32,241 bases of DNA from assembly GCA_025201865.1 (NCBI GenBank), contig MU602929.1:1-32241 (forward strand), read 5' to 3'. Made by a program: the position numbers and the translations under genes. Shown here piece by piece: positions 18,409 to 28,400 of this stretch; position 1 is the stretch's first letter; each line of letters starts with the position of its first letter. Below the pieces are notes generated by a model. That model was not told the origin of the DNA. It saw only the letters and a list, made by a program, of their open reading frames with translations, and ran no database searches. The stretch is from Ramicandelaber brevisporus. Taxonomy: Eukaryota > Kickxellomycota > Ramicandelaberales > Ramicandelaberaceae.

Positions 18409-20100
18409 TTAACCGAGACAGATGGCCTTAGCCTCCGTGTAAAAGTCAACAGAGTATGCACCTCCTTCGCGTCCAACGCCAGAGTTCTTCATGCCTCCAA
18501 AGGGCATGCTGAGCTCACGAATAAGCCAGCAGTTGCACCACACTGTGCCAATATGAAGGGCAGCTGCTACGCGGCGCAGGCGATGGTCGTTGTTGGACCA
18601 AACCGACGCAGCCAGACCATACTCGGTGGCATTGGCCAGTTCAACAGCCTCTTCCTCGGTATCAAACGGCGTGATGGTGACAACTGGGCCAAAAATCTCC
18701 TCCTTGAGCAGCTTCGAATCGCGATCCTCGCACACAATGATGGTGGGCTGGATAAAGTAGCCGTTCTTGACACGCTCAGGCAGATTGAGAGCCGGCAGCT
18801 GTTTGACCTGGGAAGCGGCTTCCAATGACAGACTGGAGTCATCCAAGTGCTGAACGTTGTAGTTACCACCATAGATGACACGCACTGGGGACGGCTTCGA
18901 TGCTGCCTTCGCCTGCTCCTCAACGGTGAAAGCATGGTTAATGTAGCTGGTCACCTTCTGGAAATGCTGCTTCGAAACCACTGGACCCATGAAGACGCCT
19001 GGTGCAAGTGGGTCGCCAATGATAACCTGCTTCTCCACAGCAGCAGTGAATTGCTCCGAGAACTTGTCAAGAATGGAGCGCTCAACCAGAATACGCGATC
19101 CGCAGAGGCAAATTTCACCCTGGTTGAGGAATGATGAGCGCACTGAAGTTCGCACAGCAGTTTCAAGGTTACAATCGGCAAAGATAATGTTTGGATTCTT
19201 GCCACCAAGCTCAAGCGACAGCTTCTTGAAAGTTGGGGCAACCGCCTTGGCAATGATTCCGCCGGTAACGGTGCCACCGGTGAATGAAATGAGATCGACA
19301 TCAGTGTGGGTGGTGAGCGGTCCGCCAGCATTGCGTCCAGTGCCAAAGACCATGTTGACGACGCCGGCTGGAATGCCAGCATCTGCGAGCACTTGACAGA
19401 GAAGGTATGCCGTCACGGATGTGAACTCGCTGGGCTTGCACACACAAGTGTTACCGGCAGCAATGCATGGAGCAATCTTCCAGGACAAGAGATACAGCGG
19501 CAGATTCCACGGGCTAACCAGCGCTCCAACGCCTACAGGCTGACGCTGGGTGTAGCTGAGTGCATGCTTGGTTTCCATCTGGCCAGGCTTGGACGAGCTT
19601 GGAACATGATACTCGTGGTGGGCCGCATGCTCAGGCGCGTGGAGAAAGTATGTCGCGTAGTAGCGGAAGTTGGCCGCAGATCTAGAGATGTCCATGGCCT
19701 TCGCCAGCCAAACTGGTTTGCCTTGGTCGCGGCTCTCTGCCAATGCAAACTCGTCAGCACGCTCGTCAAGAAGCTGCGCCACTTTGAGGAGCAGTTGGCT
19801 GCGGGCTTCGTGGCTAGTGCGAGACCACGCAGGGAAGGCGTCTTTGGCTGCCTTAACGGCGGCATCTACATCGGCAGATGTGGAATCAGGAACTCGTACG
19901 AGAACGGTGTCTGTCGCTGGCTCGGGCGAGTCAAAGTATTGGCCGGCGGCCGGAGCCAGGTATTCGCCGTTGATAAAGTTCGCCAGCTTGGTAGGCTGCT
20001 CTCCAGATGCCGAGAAGATGGACTTGGACTGCAGCAGCAGCTGGACACTGTCATCAGTACCAGTCAAGCCCGGAATGGCAGAGAGCGCGGCGGTGGTCAT
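18409..20100 (-). CDS. Aldehyde dehydrogenase, ALDH8/aminomuconate-semialdehyde type
   Basis: NAD(P)+-dependent oxidation of an aldehyde, most like the ALDH8 (2-aminomuconic semialdehyde) group. 563 aa from the ATG at 20098-20100. Conserved elements are GVGALVSPWNLPLYLLSWK, SFTGGT, the general base Glu ~297 in LELGGKNP, and the catalytic Cys ~331 in NQGEICLCGSR, plus EEIFGPVVTI and a C-terminal MPFGGMKNSGVGREGG. It is longer than the usual ~490 aa because of an N-terminal extension and an extra ~35-50 residues (~395-445) before GYFIQPTII. A further in-frame ATG at 20209-20211 would add a hydrophobic segment but would overlap the divergent PIG-M start by 50 bp, so the downstream start is preferred. 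In vivo substrate unproven. Confidence 0.92.
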   Translation of the reverse strand: MTTAALSAIPGLTGTDDSVQLLLQSKSIFSASGEQPTKLANFINGEYLAPAAGQYFDSPEPATDTVLVRVPDSTSADVDAAVKAAKDAFPAWSRTSHEARSQLLLKVAQLLDERADEFALAESRDQGKPVWLAKAMDISRSAANFRYYATYFLHAPEHAAHHEYHVPSSSKPGQMETKHALSYTQRQPVGVGALVSPWNLPLYLLSWKIAPCIAAGNTCVCKPSEFTSVTAYLLCQVLADAGIPAGVVNMVFGTGRNAGGPLTTHTDVDLISFTGGTVTGGIIAKAVAPTFKKLSLELGGKNPNIIFADCNLETAVRTSVRSSFLNQGEICLCGSRILVERSILDKFSEQFTAAVEKQVIIGDPLAPGVFMGPVVSKQHFQKVTSYINHAFTVEEQAKAASKPSPVRVIYGGNYNVQHLDDSSLSLEAASQVKQLPALNLPERVKNGYFIQPTIIVCEDRDSKLLKEEIFGPVVTITPFDTEEEAVELANATEYGLAASVWSNNDHRLRRVAAALHIGTVWCNCWLIRELSMPFGGMKNSGVGREGGAYSVDFYTEAKAICLG

Positions 20101-20161
20101 GTTGCGGCAAAGTAAAGAAAGAAAGAATAATAATAATAAAACAACAGCAGAAACTGCGAGG
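20101..20161. promoter_or_regulatory. 61-bp divergent promoter, ALDH / PIG-M
   Basis: Only 61 bp lie between the two opposed start codons. The interval is AT- and purine-rich with a TAATAATAATAAAA stretch. It must hold leaders and core promoters for both genes, or their transcripts overlap. Confidence 0.5.
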
Positions 20162-21576
20162 ATGAGCAGCCGGGCAATACTTCGGCCGCATGCAGTGCTT
20201 GCACTGGCCATCGTGTTGCGTGCCGTTCTGTTCTTCTACGGCGAGTGGCACGACGCACACTCCATGGTCAAATACACCGATGTCGACTATGTCGTGTTCA
20301 CAGACGCGGCGCGCTTCGTCCATCAAGGGCGATCTCCATACGAGAGGTCAACCTATCGGTACACGCCACTGCTGGCATGGATGCTTGTGCCCAACATTAC
20401 TCTCCATCCAGCCTTTGGCAAGGCGCTCTTTGCTATAGCCGATTGCTTTGTCGGATACCTGCTGCTGGCACTTCTCAAACGCACCCAAGCGCAGGTTGAT
20501 GGCGCTGACGCTAAAGAAGGATGGCTCTTTGACAGCCATGCAACAGCGCTGGCAGCGGGATTCTGGCTTCTCAATCCCATGGTGGCGAACATATCGACGC
20601 GGGGCAATGCCGAGTCGCTGATGGGGCTCTTGGTAGTGGGCACACTGTATGCTCTTGTCAGTGGACGAACATCGCTCGCTGCAGTTGTATTCGGGCTGGC
20701 GGTTCATTTCAAGATCTATCCCATCATTTACGTGCTGCCCATCTTGGCCTATCTGCGAACACCCAGTCAGCATGAATCGCGCTGGAGATGGCTTCTCCAG
20801 CTTCCTTCGGTGCGTCAGATTCAGTTTGGGTTGATATCTGCCACCGTATTCTTTGCTCTGAACGGCGTCATGTACTCGTTCTACGGCGCAGAGTTTGTCG
20901 AACACACTTATTCGTATCATGTTGTTCGCAAAGACCATCGCCACAACTTTGCCGCGTGGTTCTATCACATTTACATTACATACGCCGACGATGCATCCCT
21001 CATGTGGAGTCTGTTTGCGTTTGTTCCTCAGCTGACCCTATCGAGCACACTTATTCTTATCATGTTGTTCGCAAAGACCATCGCCACAACTTTGCCGCGT
21101 GGTTCTATCACATTTACATTACATACGCCGACGATGCATCCCTCATGTGGAGTCTGTTTGCGTTTGTTCCTCAGCTGACCGCGGTGATTGCACTTGGTCT
21201 ACCGCTCTCTGCAAGCGTGAATCCATTGTCATCGGATCTCATCTTTGCATGCTTTGCTCAAACGTTTGCCTTTGTCACCTACAACAAGGTAGTCACTTCG
21301 CAGTACTTTATGTGGTATCTCTGTCTTGCTCCACTCGCGCTGCAGTACTCTTCAATCACGCTGAGGTGGCGTGGAGTAGCAATGATTGCCCTGTGGGTTC
21401 TTGGACAGGCGGTCTGGCTCGGCTTCGGATACCTTCTTGAGTTTACAGGACAGCCAGTGTTTATTCCCCTATGGCTTGCCGGTCTGCTATTCTTTGGCAT
21501 CAACAATGGCATCCTGATCGAGGTTGTTCGTGCTCATCGTTCTCCTCAGCCATCCAAGAAAAACAAACAAGAGTAA
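20162..21576 (+). CDS. GPI14: GPI mannosyltransferase 1 (PIG-M/GPI14), frame broken by a duplication
   Basis: ER enzyme adding the first mannose to GPI precursors from dolichol-phosphate-mannose, with PIG-X/Pbn1 as partner in known systems. From ATG 20162 the protein has an N-terminal membrane segment, the DxD motif YTDVDY (Asp40/Asp42) and YRYTPLLAW, then several membrane segments, GNAESL, HFKIYPIIY and EHTYSYHVVRKDHRHNFA. A 140-bp direct duplication (20898-21037 and 21041-21180) shifts the frame, so the first frame would stop at 21178. The family C-terminus (TYNKVVTSQYFMWYL, stop at 21576) continues from the second copy. Without one 143-bp unit the frame is continuous at 423 codons, exactly the length of human PIG-M. 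Possible readings are assembly error, intron spanning the duplicate, or recent pseudogene. Family assignment is strong. Confidence 0.88.
20898..21180. repeat. 140-bp direct tandem duplication in PIG-M
   Basis: Copies 20898-21037 and 21041-21180 are separated by three bases (cta). They differ only by an a/g at copy position 4 and a g/t at position 17, both near the left end. The 143-bp period is not a multiple of three and breaks the PIG-M frame. The first copy joins correctly to upstream and the second to downstream PIG-M coding sequence. Confidence 0.95.
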
Positions 21577-22462
21577 ACCACCTATGATGTTTTTACACCT
21601 TTTATTTTTTTTTTTTTTTAGTTATAACCGCATTCAATATGAACTTTGCTGTTCGTTCCTGTACATGTAGACACACACATAATGTATCGATATCTTCATT
21701 GATGGACCGTGAGGGATGGATGCGGATTCGTCTAATCGAGCGACTCTTGTTGGCATTGTTGGGAAGGACTCAACCGTGAGAAGGCATGGGGGAACGACAC
21801 AACAACCACGGCGTCGTCCAATCATTCCAACACTGTTTCGAATTTCCCATTGGCGACCGCCTCGTGGTACAAAAATGTCCGTACAAATGAATGAATGAAT
21901 GGGTGGATGAATGGATGGATGGATGAATGGAACGCACAACGTGGCATCACACAAGAACTACTGGCAACACTGTCGAGTGTGTTGCCAAAAAAATACGTAG
22001 CCAGCGACACATGCGTCATTGCCTATGGCCGAAGGATGTCAACAGTATCTGCAGCGAACCAATCCTGGGCTGGATTTTTTTTTTTAAAAAAAAGGTACGC
22101 CCTCACTAAACTTGAGCCTATCGCGCGGCCATCGCCAAAGCTAAATCGTGAGCTGGATTCCTCGTCTTTGGATTGCCAGGGCATCTTAAAATAAACTAGA
22201 GGTCAATCAATGTGCGAGCGCACGCGCGCCACCAAAACAGTCGATTATCTTTGCTGTTGGGATAAATTGAGTGCGGTTCCTGAAAACGAGTACTCGACTC
22301 GACTCGACTAGCTGATCGTTCAGTCCACACTCACACCTCACACTCTCACTCTCTCCGCTCTCTCTCTCCCCGTTCACTCTTTCCTCCCGTCAACCTTTTT
22401 CCAACACCAAAACAAAGTCTACCAACACCGGCCGTGCCTCGTGTTTGTTCTCTGTCTTAAGC
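21577..22462. other. 886-bp intergenic region, PIG-M / secreted DPBB protein
   Basis: The largest gap. It holds a T-run after the PIG-M stop (about 21601-21620, likely 3' UTR end), a GAATG/GGATG tetranucleotide microsatellite (21885-21930), a T11A8 tract (22075-22093), a short CGACT repeat (about 22290-22310), and a CA/CT-rich leader (22325-22400) before the next gene. Reading frames here are short and repeat-derived, and I recognise none. I saw no tRNA. Confidence 0.6.
21885..21930. repeat. AATG/GATG tetranucleotide microsatellite
   Basis: About eleven units of AATG or GATG in an otherwise unremarkable intergenic stretch. Apparent peptides rich in NGWM or IHPS come from this repeat. Confidence 0.8.
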
Positions 22463-23278
22463 ATGCGCTTCAATACCCTCTTCTTCCTCGTCGCTGCCGC
22501 CGGTACGGCAGCGGTCCTTGCTGCTCCACAGCCTGTTGCTGAGCAGTGTGTCCCAGTTCCCCCACCCGGATACATCCCACAGCCACCAGCTCCAGCACCT
22601 GCTCCAGCTCCAGCTCCAGCACCTGCTCCAGCACCAGCCCCTGCGCCAGCTCCAGCGCCAGCTCCAGCTCCAGCTCCAGCTCCAGCTCCAGCTCCAGCCC
22701 CTGCACCTGCTCCGGCACCAGCTCCTGCACCAGCTCCTGCGCCAGCTCCAGCTCCAGCGCCAGCACCAGCACCAGCTCCAGCGCCAGCGCCAGCTCCACC
22801 ACCAGCTCCACCAGCACAGCCAGCACAGCCACCCATCAAGCCACCATCTCCACCAGCTCAGCCAGCACCACCTGTGACTCCACCACCGAACCCACACAGC
22901 AACTTGCCGCTTCCGCTTCCTCTCCCTGACATCAGCGGCATTCCGGCCATGCTGCGCACTATGGTTGCTGGTAAGGCCACCTTCTATGATGCCGGCTCTG
23001 GCTCATGCGGTTTGGTCAACAAGGACAGCGACCGCATTGTTGCCATCAGCCATCTGATTTACGGCCAGTATGCCAACCCGAACACTGCTGCCGTCTGCGG
23101 TCAGTGCCTTTCTGTCAGATCAAACGTTACCGGCAAGTCCACCAAGGTTACCATCACTGACAAGTGCATGGGCTGTGATAGGAGCCACATCGACCTCTCC
23201 AAGGCCGCTTGGGACGATCTTGGTATCTCACAGGATGCTGGAGTTATTGGTATCTCCTTCACTCTCACGAAGTGCTAA
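22463..23278 (+). CDS. Secreted protein with Pro-Ala repeat linker and C-terminal double-psi beta-barrel (expansin/barwin-like)
   Basis: 271 aa. Start at ATG 22463. A signal peptide (~1-22, FLVAAAGTAAVLAA, cleavage likely before PQPV) is followed by a long Pro-Ala repeat (~40-115, encoded by a GCTCCA-type repeat), a Pro/Gln-rich spacer, and a DPBB domain (~170-271). The domain has GKATFYD, SGSCGL, AAVCGQC, VTITDKCMGC and HIDLSKAAWDDLG, with six cysteines suited to three disulfides and the conserved Asp in TITDKC. It resembles fungal barwin/RlpA-like proteins and stand-alone expansin-domain proteins, with no C-terminal CBM63. Probably extracellular or wall-spanning; enzymatic activity cannot be claimed. 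Converges on TSG101 with 135 bp between stops. Confidence 0.87.
   Translation: MRFNTLFFLVAAAGTAAVLAAPQPVAEQCVPVPPPGYIPQPPAPAPAPAPAPAPAPAPAPAPAPAPAPAPAPAPAPAPAPAPAPAPAPAPAPAPAPAPAPAPAPAPAPAPAPPPAPPAQPAQPPIKPPSPPAQPAPPVTPPPNPHSNLPLPLPLPDISGIPAMLRTMVAGKATFYDAGSGSCGLVNKDSDRIVAISHLIYGQYANPNTAAVCGQCLSVRSNVTGKSTKVTITDKCMGCDRSHIDLSKAAWDDLGISQDAGVIGISFTLTKC
22586..22800 (+). repeat. Hexanucleotide GCTCCA-type repeat encoding Pro-Ala linker
   Basis: Imperfect tandem repeat alternating GCN and CCN codons for about 70 codons. It gives artificial long reading frames on all strands. Third positions vary (a, t, g, c), so the array is not freshly expanded. Confidence 0.9.
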
Positions 23279-23413
23279 ACCTTTCTCTTCGTCCCCTCCT
23301 CTTTCCTCCCCCCTTTCCTCCTCTTCCCCTCTCCTTTTATCCACCTTGTCCTATCAAATCTGTCCTATAAGTCCTTTTTTAAATTCCTTAACCGTCTCCG
23401 CTAACATTATTTA

Positions 23414-25205
23414 CTAGTTTGAGAGTCCAAGGTGAGTCCGTACCTTGCGTATGTGTTCCAGGGTGAGATATTGTTCACGTCCAAGGTTACGAATATGGCG
23501 ATTGAATGCACTCAGCTCGATGCGATTGGCCAACAGTGCGCGCGAGAGTTGATAGATGGTGTCTTCGATCGCCAAGTTTCTGGCAACCAAGTCAATGAGC
23601 TGTTCGGCAGGTCTACCAGAGCCACAAAACACTGATTCAGGGGCAATTGTGCGAGGGATTCCGCCACCACCAGTGCGAGAAGAGTCGGACCAAGCGCCAG
23701 ACGCTTCGATGGCCTCTAACTTGTCAACCTTAGTCTCAAGCAATTCAATATTAGCATCCAGTTGCATTAGTAGATTCTTTAGTTTGTCCTTCTCCTTATC
23801 CACTTTTCCAGCATTCAGATTCAACTTTTTATTTTCAGCCAATACTTCTGACATTTCAAGTCCATTTTTGTCCTGGAAGCTGCGCATCTTTGTAGCCAGT
23901 CGGTCATAAATGGCCACCTGGTATCCAGTCAGTCTGAGTTCAGGGTCAATTGTATCATCATCGAGTAGATTAAGTTGTGGCTGCTGCTGCTGTTGTTGTT
24001 GTCCTTTGGAGGTGCTGGATGATGATGAAGGAACAGGTGGTGGGCGAGCAAGGCGAATTGGAGATGAAGGCGACGCAGGCTCTCTACTAGAAGAGTCATT
24101 TGGTTGACTAATTCCACCAGATGCTACTGTGGTTGCTGCTGCTGCTGCCGCTGCTGTTGCGACGGAGAGACTATCAGCTCTGGCGGATTCAATGGCGAGT
24201 CTCATTGTATTTGGATCGGATCTATCAAACATTTGTTGTTGCTGATAAAGGTGTTGCTGTTGCTGTTGCAGTGGCTGTTGCTGGTGATACTGAAGAGGAT
24301 GGTTCTGATGTTGATAAGGGTGATGTTGCTGGTGATGTTGCTGCTGGTGCTGCTGGTGCTGGCCGAGCATGTATTGCTGAATGGCCATTTCTTGGCTCTG
24401 CTGAAATTCCTGGAAAGTGTTAAATCCGTACTGTCTGTAATCTCCAAACATTTCTCTTCCAGCAGCCTGATATGGTGGTGGCAATCCAGGTGCTGCATAG
24501 CCATCGTATTGCGGTTGTGGCGTGGCTGGTTGCTGCGGTGTGGCCTGCTGCTGGGGAGGACGCTGCTTTCTTGCAGCCGAACCTTTCTGGACAAGTGGAG
24601 TTTGCTGACCAAAGCTTTCAATCATCGCATTAACAAGCTCAATTAAGCTTCGCCCGCTCGGAGAAGCCCGCCATTCGACGAGGTATGGAAGCTTGAGCTG
24701 ACCATCAGGCTCAACAATGGCCGATGGTTTCACCACAATGTCGCCTGATGGAACAACTTTGGCTTCGGGTGGACGCTGTGGATACTCTGGAGGCACCCAA
24801 ATCTCAATCTGAATGTTGTAGTCTCTACTACGGTACACAACTGGGATCATACCCGCAACTCTAACGCCTCGATAAATGCGTCGATCTGACCACGTTTGTA
24901 CGGCGAGCTCCACCTGGAGGTTAACATACTGGTCAATGACAACTTGGATGTGGTCGATGGTCTCTTTCCGACTTCGATACTGCTCGCGTCAATGCAACAG
25001 AGAAACAAAGTGTAGGTGTGTAGGTGTGTGTAGGTGTATGTCAAACGAATCGAACAAGATGTCAGTGTCATCTGCCTTCAAACACTGGAAGAATACCTCT
25101 AGAGTCATAGACTGGACATGGCTAACTTACCGATCGCAGCGGCTGTGAGAGCACCTCGGACAGATTCGTCCCCGCAGAGTATCGTGTTCCTGACATGGCG
25201 TTCAT
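23414..25205 (-). CDS. VPS23: ESCRT-I subunit TSG101/Vps23 (one intron)
   Basis: Binds ubiquitinated cargo on endosomes as part of ESCRT-I. Model is complement(join(23414..24979, 25131..25205)), 546 aa. Exon 1 (ATG at 25205, or 25196 if the second Met is used) encodes SEVLSQPLRS and ends at a GTAAGT donor. Exon 2 resumes with YRSRKETIDHIQ after GCAG, in phase. The UEV domain (~25-170) has GMIPVVYRSRDYNIQIEIW, PPEYPQRPPEAKV and LPYLVEW. A Gln/His/Pro-rich linker (~170-330) is followed by a Pro/Ser region, a coiled coil (~400-450, EKDKLKNLLMQLDANIELLE) and the C-terminal steadiness box (~495-545, DTIYQLSRALLANRIELSAF). Domain order is the full family set. It lies 225 bp downstream of eIF3c on the same strand. 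Confidence 0.93.
24980..25130 (-). other. Spliceosomal intron of the TSG101 gene
   Basis: 151 nt on the minus strand, with GTAAGT donor (25130-25125) and GCGAGCAG acceptor (ending 24980). It is needed because exon 2 has an upstream in-frame stop and lacks a start. Joining gives a TSG101-like N-terminus in phase 0. The intron holds a GT-rich microsatellite (25014-25040). Confidence 0.85.
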
Positions 25206-25430
25206 CAGGAGACTGTGTAGAGAAAGTAATAATAATAAAAAAGTGACAAAAGTTAGATGAGGTTGTGTCCAAGTATGAGTGTGCATGTGGGTGACCGCTG
25301 CAAAGAGGTACACATCCGCCAAGCATCCAACATAACCGACACAATCAGCACATCCACAATGAACAAGATGATGACAAACAAATAATATAATTAATGAATC
25401 AAAGGAAGGAAGGAAAGAAGGAAGGAATAC
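25206..25430 (-). promoter_or_regulatory. Gap between eIF3c stop and TSG101 start
   Basis: 225 bp between two minus-strand genes. On the minus strand it starts with a pyrimidine-rich eIF3c 3' flank and ends with TTTCTCTACACAG just before the TSG101 ATG, a possible 5'-UTR splice acceptor. No other feature seen. Confidence 0.35.
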
Positions 25431-28400
25431 TTAGGCAGAAGTGCTAGGGGCCGCACTGTTGTTATTGTTTTGGCGCTTAGAGCCGCCGCCACCGGGACCA
25501 CCGCGCTTCGATTGACCACGGCCGCGACCGCCGGACTGCTGGTTGCCGCCTCTGCCGCGACCACCACCGCTGCCTCCAGAGCCACGCTGGCCATCACCGC
25601 CAGTGCGGGTAGAGTCAGAGCCACCCTGCTGAGTACGACGGCGGTTAGAATCGCCACCGTCACGGCCACCGCCCTGGCGACGAGCCTGTGAGCCACGAGT
25701 CTCGTCGGCGGCGCCATCTTCCTTGTCCTTATCGGCATGGTCGTCAGCATCGCCATTCGGGAAGCGGTTCTCGAACATCTTGGCATTCTGCTCGGCCATC
25801 CAAGCGCACTTGTCAGAGAGAGTGAATGCAATGGTCTGGAGCTTCGAGATGGCACCCTTGCGATGGCACACAAACACCTCGCCATTGACGTCACCAACAA
25901 CGCTGGAAGCAGCATAGTCAATGGCGCCGGCAATCTGACGGGTGTAAACAAGCTCAGAGACGACACGCAGGACGTCGCGACGAGACAGATCGAACATGGA
26001 GCCGAGGTCAGCAATGCCGAAGGAGTCGTAGTCAGCCGAGCCAAGGAACAGGTAGGTGCGCAGGGCAGAGTCCTTGATCTGAGCAGTGAGGCGAGCCTTG
26101 ACAACGGCAACATCCTCAGCAGACAGCGTGGCGAAGAGAAGATCCCAGACACGGATGGCATGGATATGCTCGGCACACACCTGCCAGTCACCGGAGGCAA
26201 GGGCATGGGCGGCCGCGACAATGTGCTCGCGAGTCGAATCAGCCGGGGCAAGGAATGGCTGACGAGCGGAAGAGTCCAAGAGACGGCGCAGAGTCTTGGA
26301 CAGCATCATGCGACGGGCATCGGATGGGAGCAGCATGGTTGCGCCAGCCTGGGCAATGCCCTGCTGCTGCGATTGATGCTGCTGCTGCTGGGCCTGTGGC
26401 TGGGTAGCAGTGCGGGCATAGACTGGGATCTCAAGCAGAACGGCGCAGACCAAGGCAACGCACTCAATGAGTTCGACGTTGATGTGCATGTGGAATGGCA
26501 GCTGGCGGAGGCGCTCAAGACGCTCCTCTTCTGGGGTTGCCGCTGGCTGGCCAGGAACAATGGTGCGGCTGATGCCCTGCGCAAGCAGCTCACGAACACG
26601 GCCAGTGGCGCTGAGCTCCTGGAGACAAGAGGCAGCGTCTTGGAAGCGACCGGCACGGAAGGCGCACAGACCGAGCTGAACAACAGCGCGGTTGTACAGA
26701 ACCTGGGTCGGGATGTCGGCCAGCGCGATGGTCTCCTGCAAGTGCGACATCAGAAGCAGGTCGCGGGCGGTGGCGAAGCGGTTGTGCAGAGCATGGTGGT
26801 AGACATGGCACAGGACAGCGCGAGTACGCTGCTGTGGGTCAGCCTGCTTGTAGAGGAAGGCGCACAGAGCGTGGACAAGGGCGGTTGGCTCGGCGGCGGT
26901 GCTCTGGGACACAACGGCTGGGATGCGCTCTGGGACTGGCAGGTCGGTCTTGAGGCCGGAGGTGAAGGCAGATGCTGGAATGAGAGCGGAGGCAGCGGCC
27001 TCGAGAGAAGCGGTGAGGGCAGACGACTTGTAGTAGACCTGCTCGAGACGGGTGAGGATGGCACGAGTCAAGGAAGAGGTGTGGCCAGTGCGCTCAAAGT
27101 AGGCGATGCAGCGAACAACGAGGGCATACAGGATGGGGTGGCTGCGGAGACGGTCAAGGTAGTCTGCAGAGTGCGGGTCGGTCTGCTGGAGAGCACGGGT
27201 GAACTCGTCTTCCAGGCGGTCCAGATAGGCAATGATGGAGCCACGGATGCGGACTGGGCCATCAAGAGGCTGCTGCCAGCTTGGAACCTCTCCCTCAACG
27301 ACATCCTCGCGCACAACAATGTTTGGATGCTCCTCAAGCAAAGTCAGCAGGCTGTTGATTTCGGTGGCAGCATCGCTCCATGCAGCGGCATTCATGATAC
27401 CGCCAACAATCTGGGCGGCATCGTACAAGACAGCAATCAGAACCAGCTGGACATGGGTACGCTGGACTGGAGTCTCGGAAATGCTGAGCAGGCGGCGCAG
27501 AGTTGCAACTTGCTCGCTCTTGTCAGTGCCCTTGCGACCACGGGCCTCGAGAACCTCACGGAGCTTCTTCTCAATAGCGTCAACAGTGATTGGAGCCTCT
27601 GCTGCAGCGCGCTCGTCGGCGATAGCCTTCTCGGCAGCCAGGCGACGCTGTTGCTGCTGCTGCTGACGGCGGGTAGGGCCAACAGCGACAAAGTCATCGG
27701 CAGCAGCGGCGGCGGCAGTGGTGGTCGATGGCATCGATGGAAGCTCGTCTTCGTCGTCCGAGCCAATGAACTTGACCTGAGGACGCTTGACTGGCTTCTT
27801 CTGGGCGGCGGCTGGGGCGGCAGCCTTGGCACGAAGAGCACCTGGGTGATCCTTGCGCAGCCAGCGGCGAATGTTGGGCTTGCCACCGAGGGCAACAGGC
27901 AGGAATTCGTCGCCTTCGTCTTCGCTCTCGTCTTCGCTGCCAAACATGGAGTCATCATCGGAATCAGAGGCAGCAGAGTCGGCATCAGAGCCGGAGACAT
28001 CGTCATCCTCGTCCTCGTTCTCGCTCGCTGGGACTGGGTTGGCAGCAAACTCGCCCAAGACACCTTCGTAGGGCTTGTTGGCCTTCTTCATCTTGTTCTT
28101 CATCGAGGAGAGAGCCTTGCCGATTGTGGCGTTCACCTTCTTCTTGCTCTCCTTCTCCTTGTCGGTGGCATCACGAACGCTGGACTCAAGCTCAAGCAAT
28201 GTCCGCAGGAAGAATGCAGGTGCAGCATCGGCAGACTCTACAGCCTTGGTGGCCTGGCGGTGGAGCTTCTCAAACTCGTTGCTGGCAACAACCCAGTCAC
28301 CAATGTTAACGGCATTGGACATGGTCTTGCAGGTCGCGCGCATTTCATCGTACTTGCGGTCGGCGGCGGAACGGGTGCCTCTGCGCATAAGGGCCTTCTT

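Noticed and set aside
21634-22194. Short open frames on both strands in the PIG-M/DPBB gap
   Set aside because: They are driven by the AATG/GATG microsatellite and T/A tracts, with no recognisable domain, no good start context and no splice support.
22586-22800. CRISPR-like or phage-type repeat array
   Set aside because: The units are contiguous short coding repeats without spacers, in a eukaryotic gene.
22390-22897. Gly-Ala, Trp-Ser and Leu-Glu repeat peptides on the minus strand and other frames of the Pro-Ala repeat
   Set aside because: These are products of the hexanucleotide repeat. Only the plus-strand frame has a signal peptide and a folded domain.
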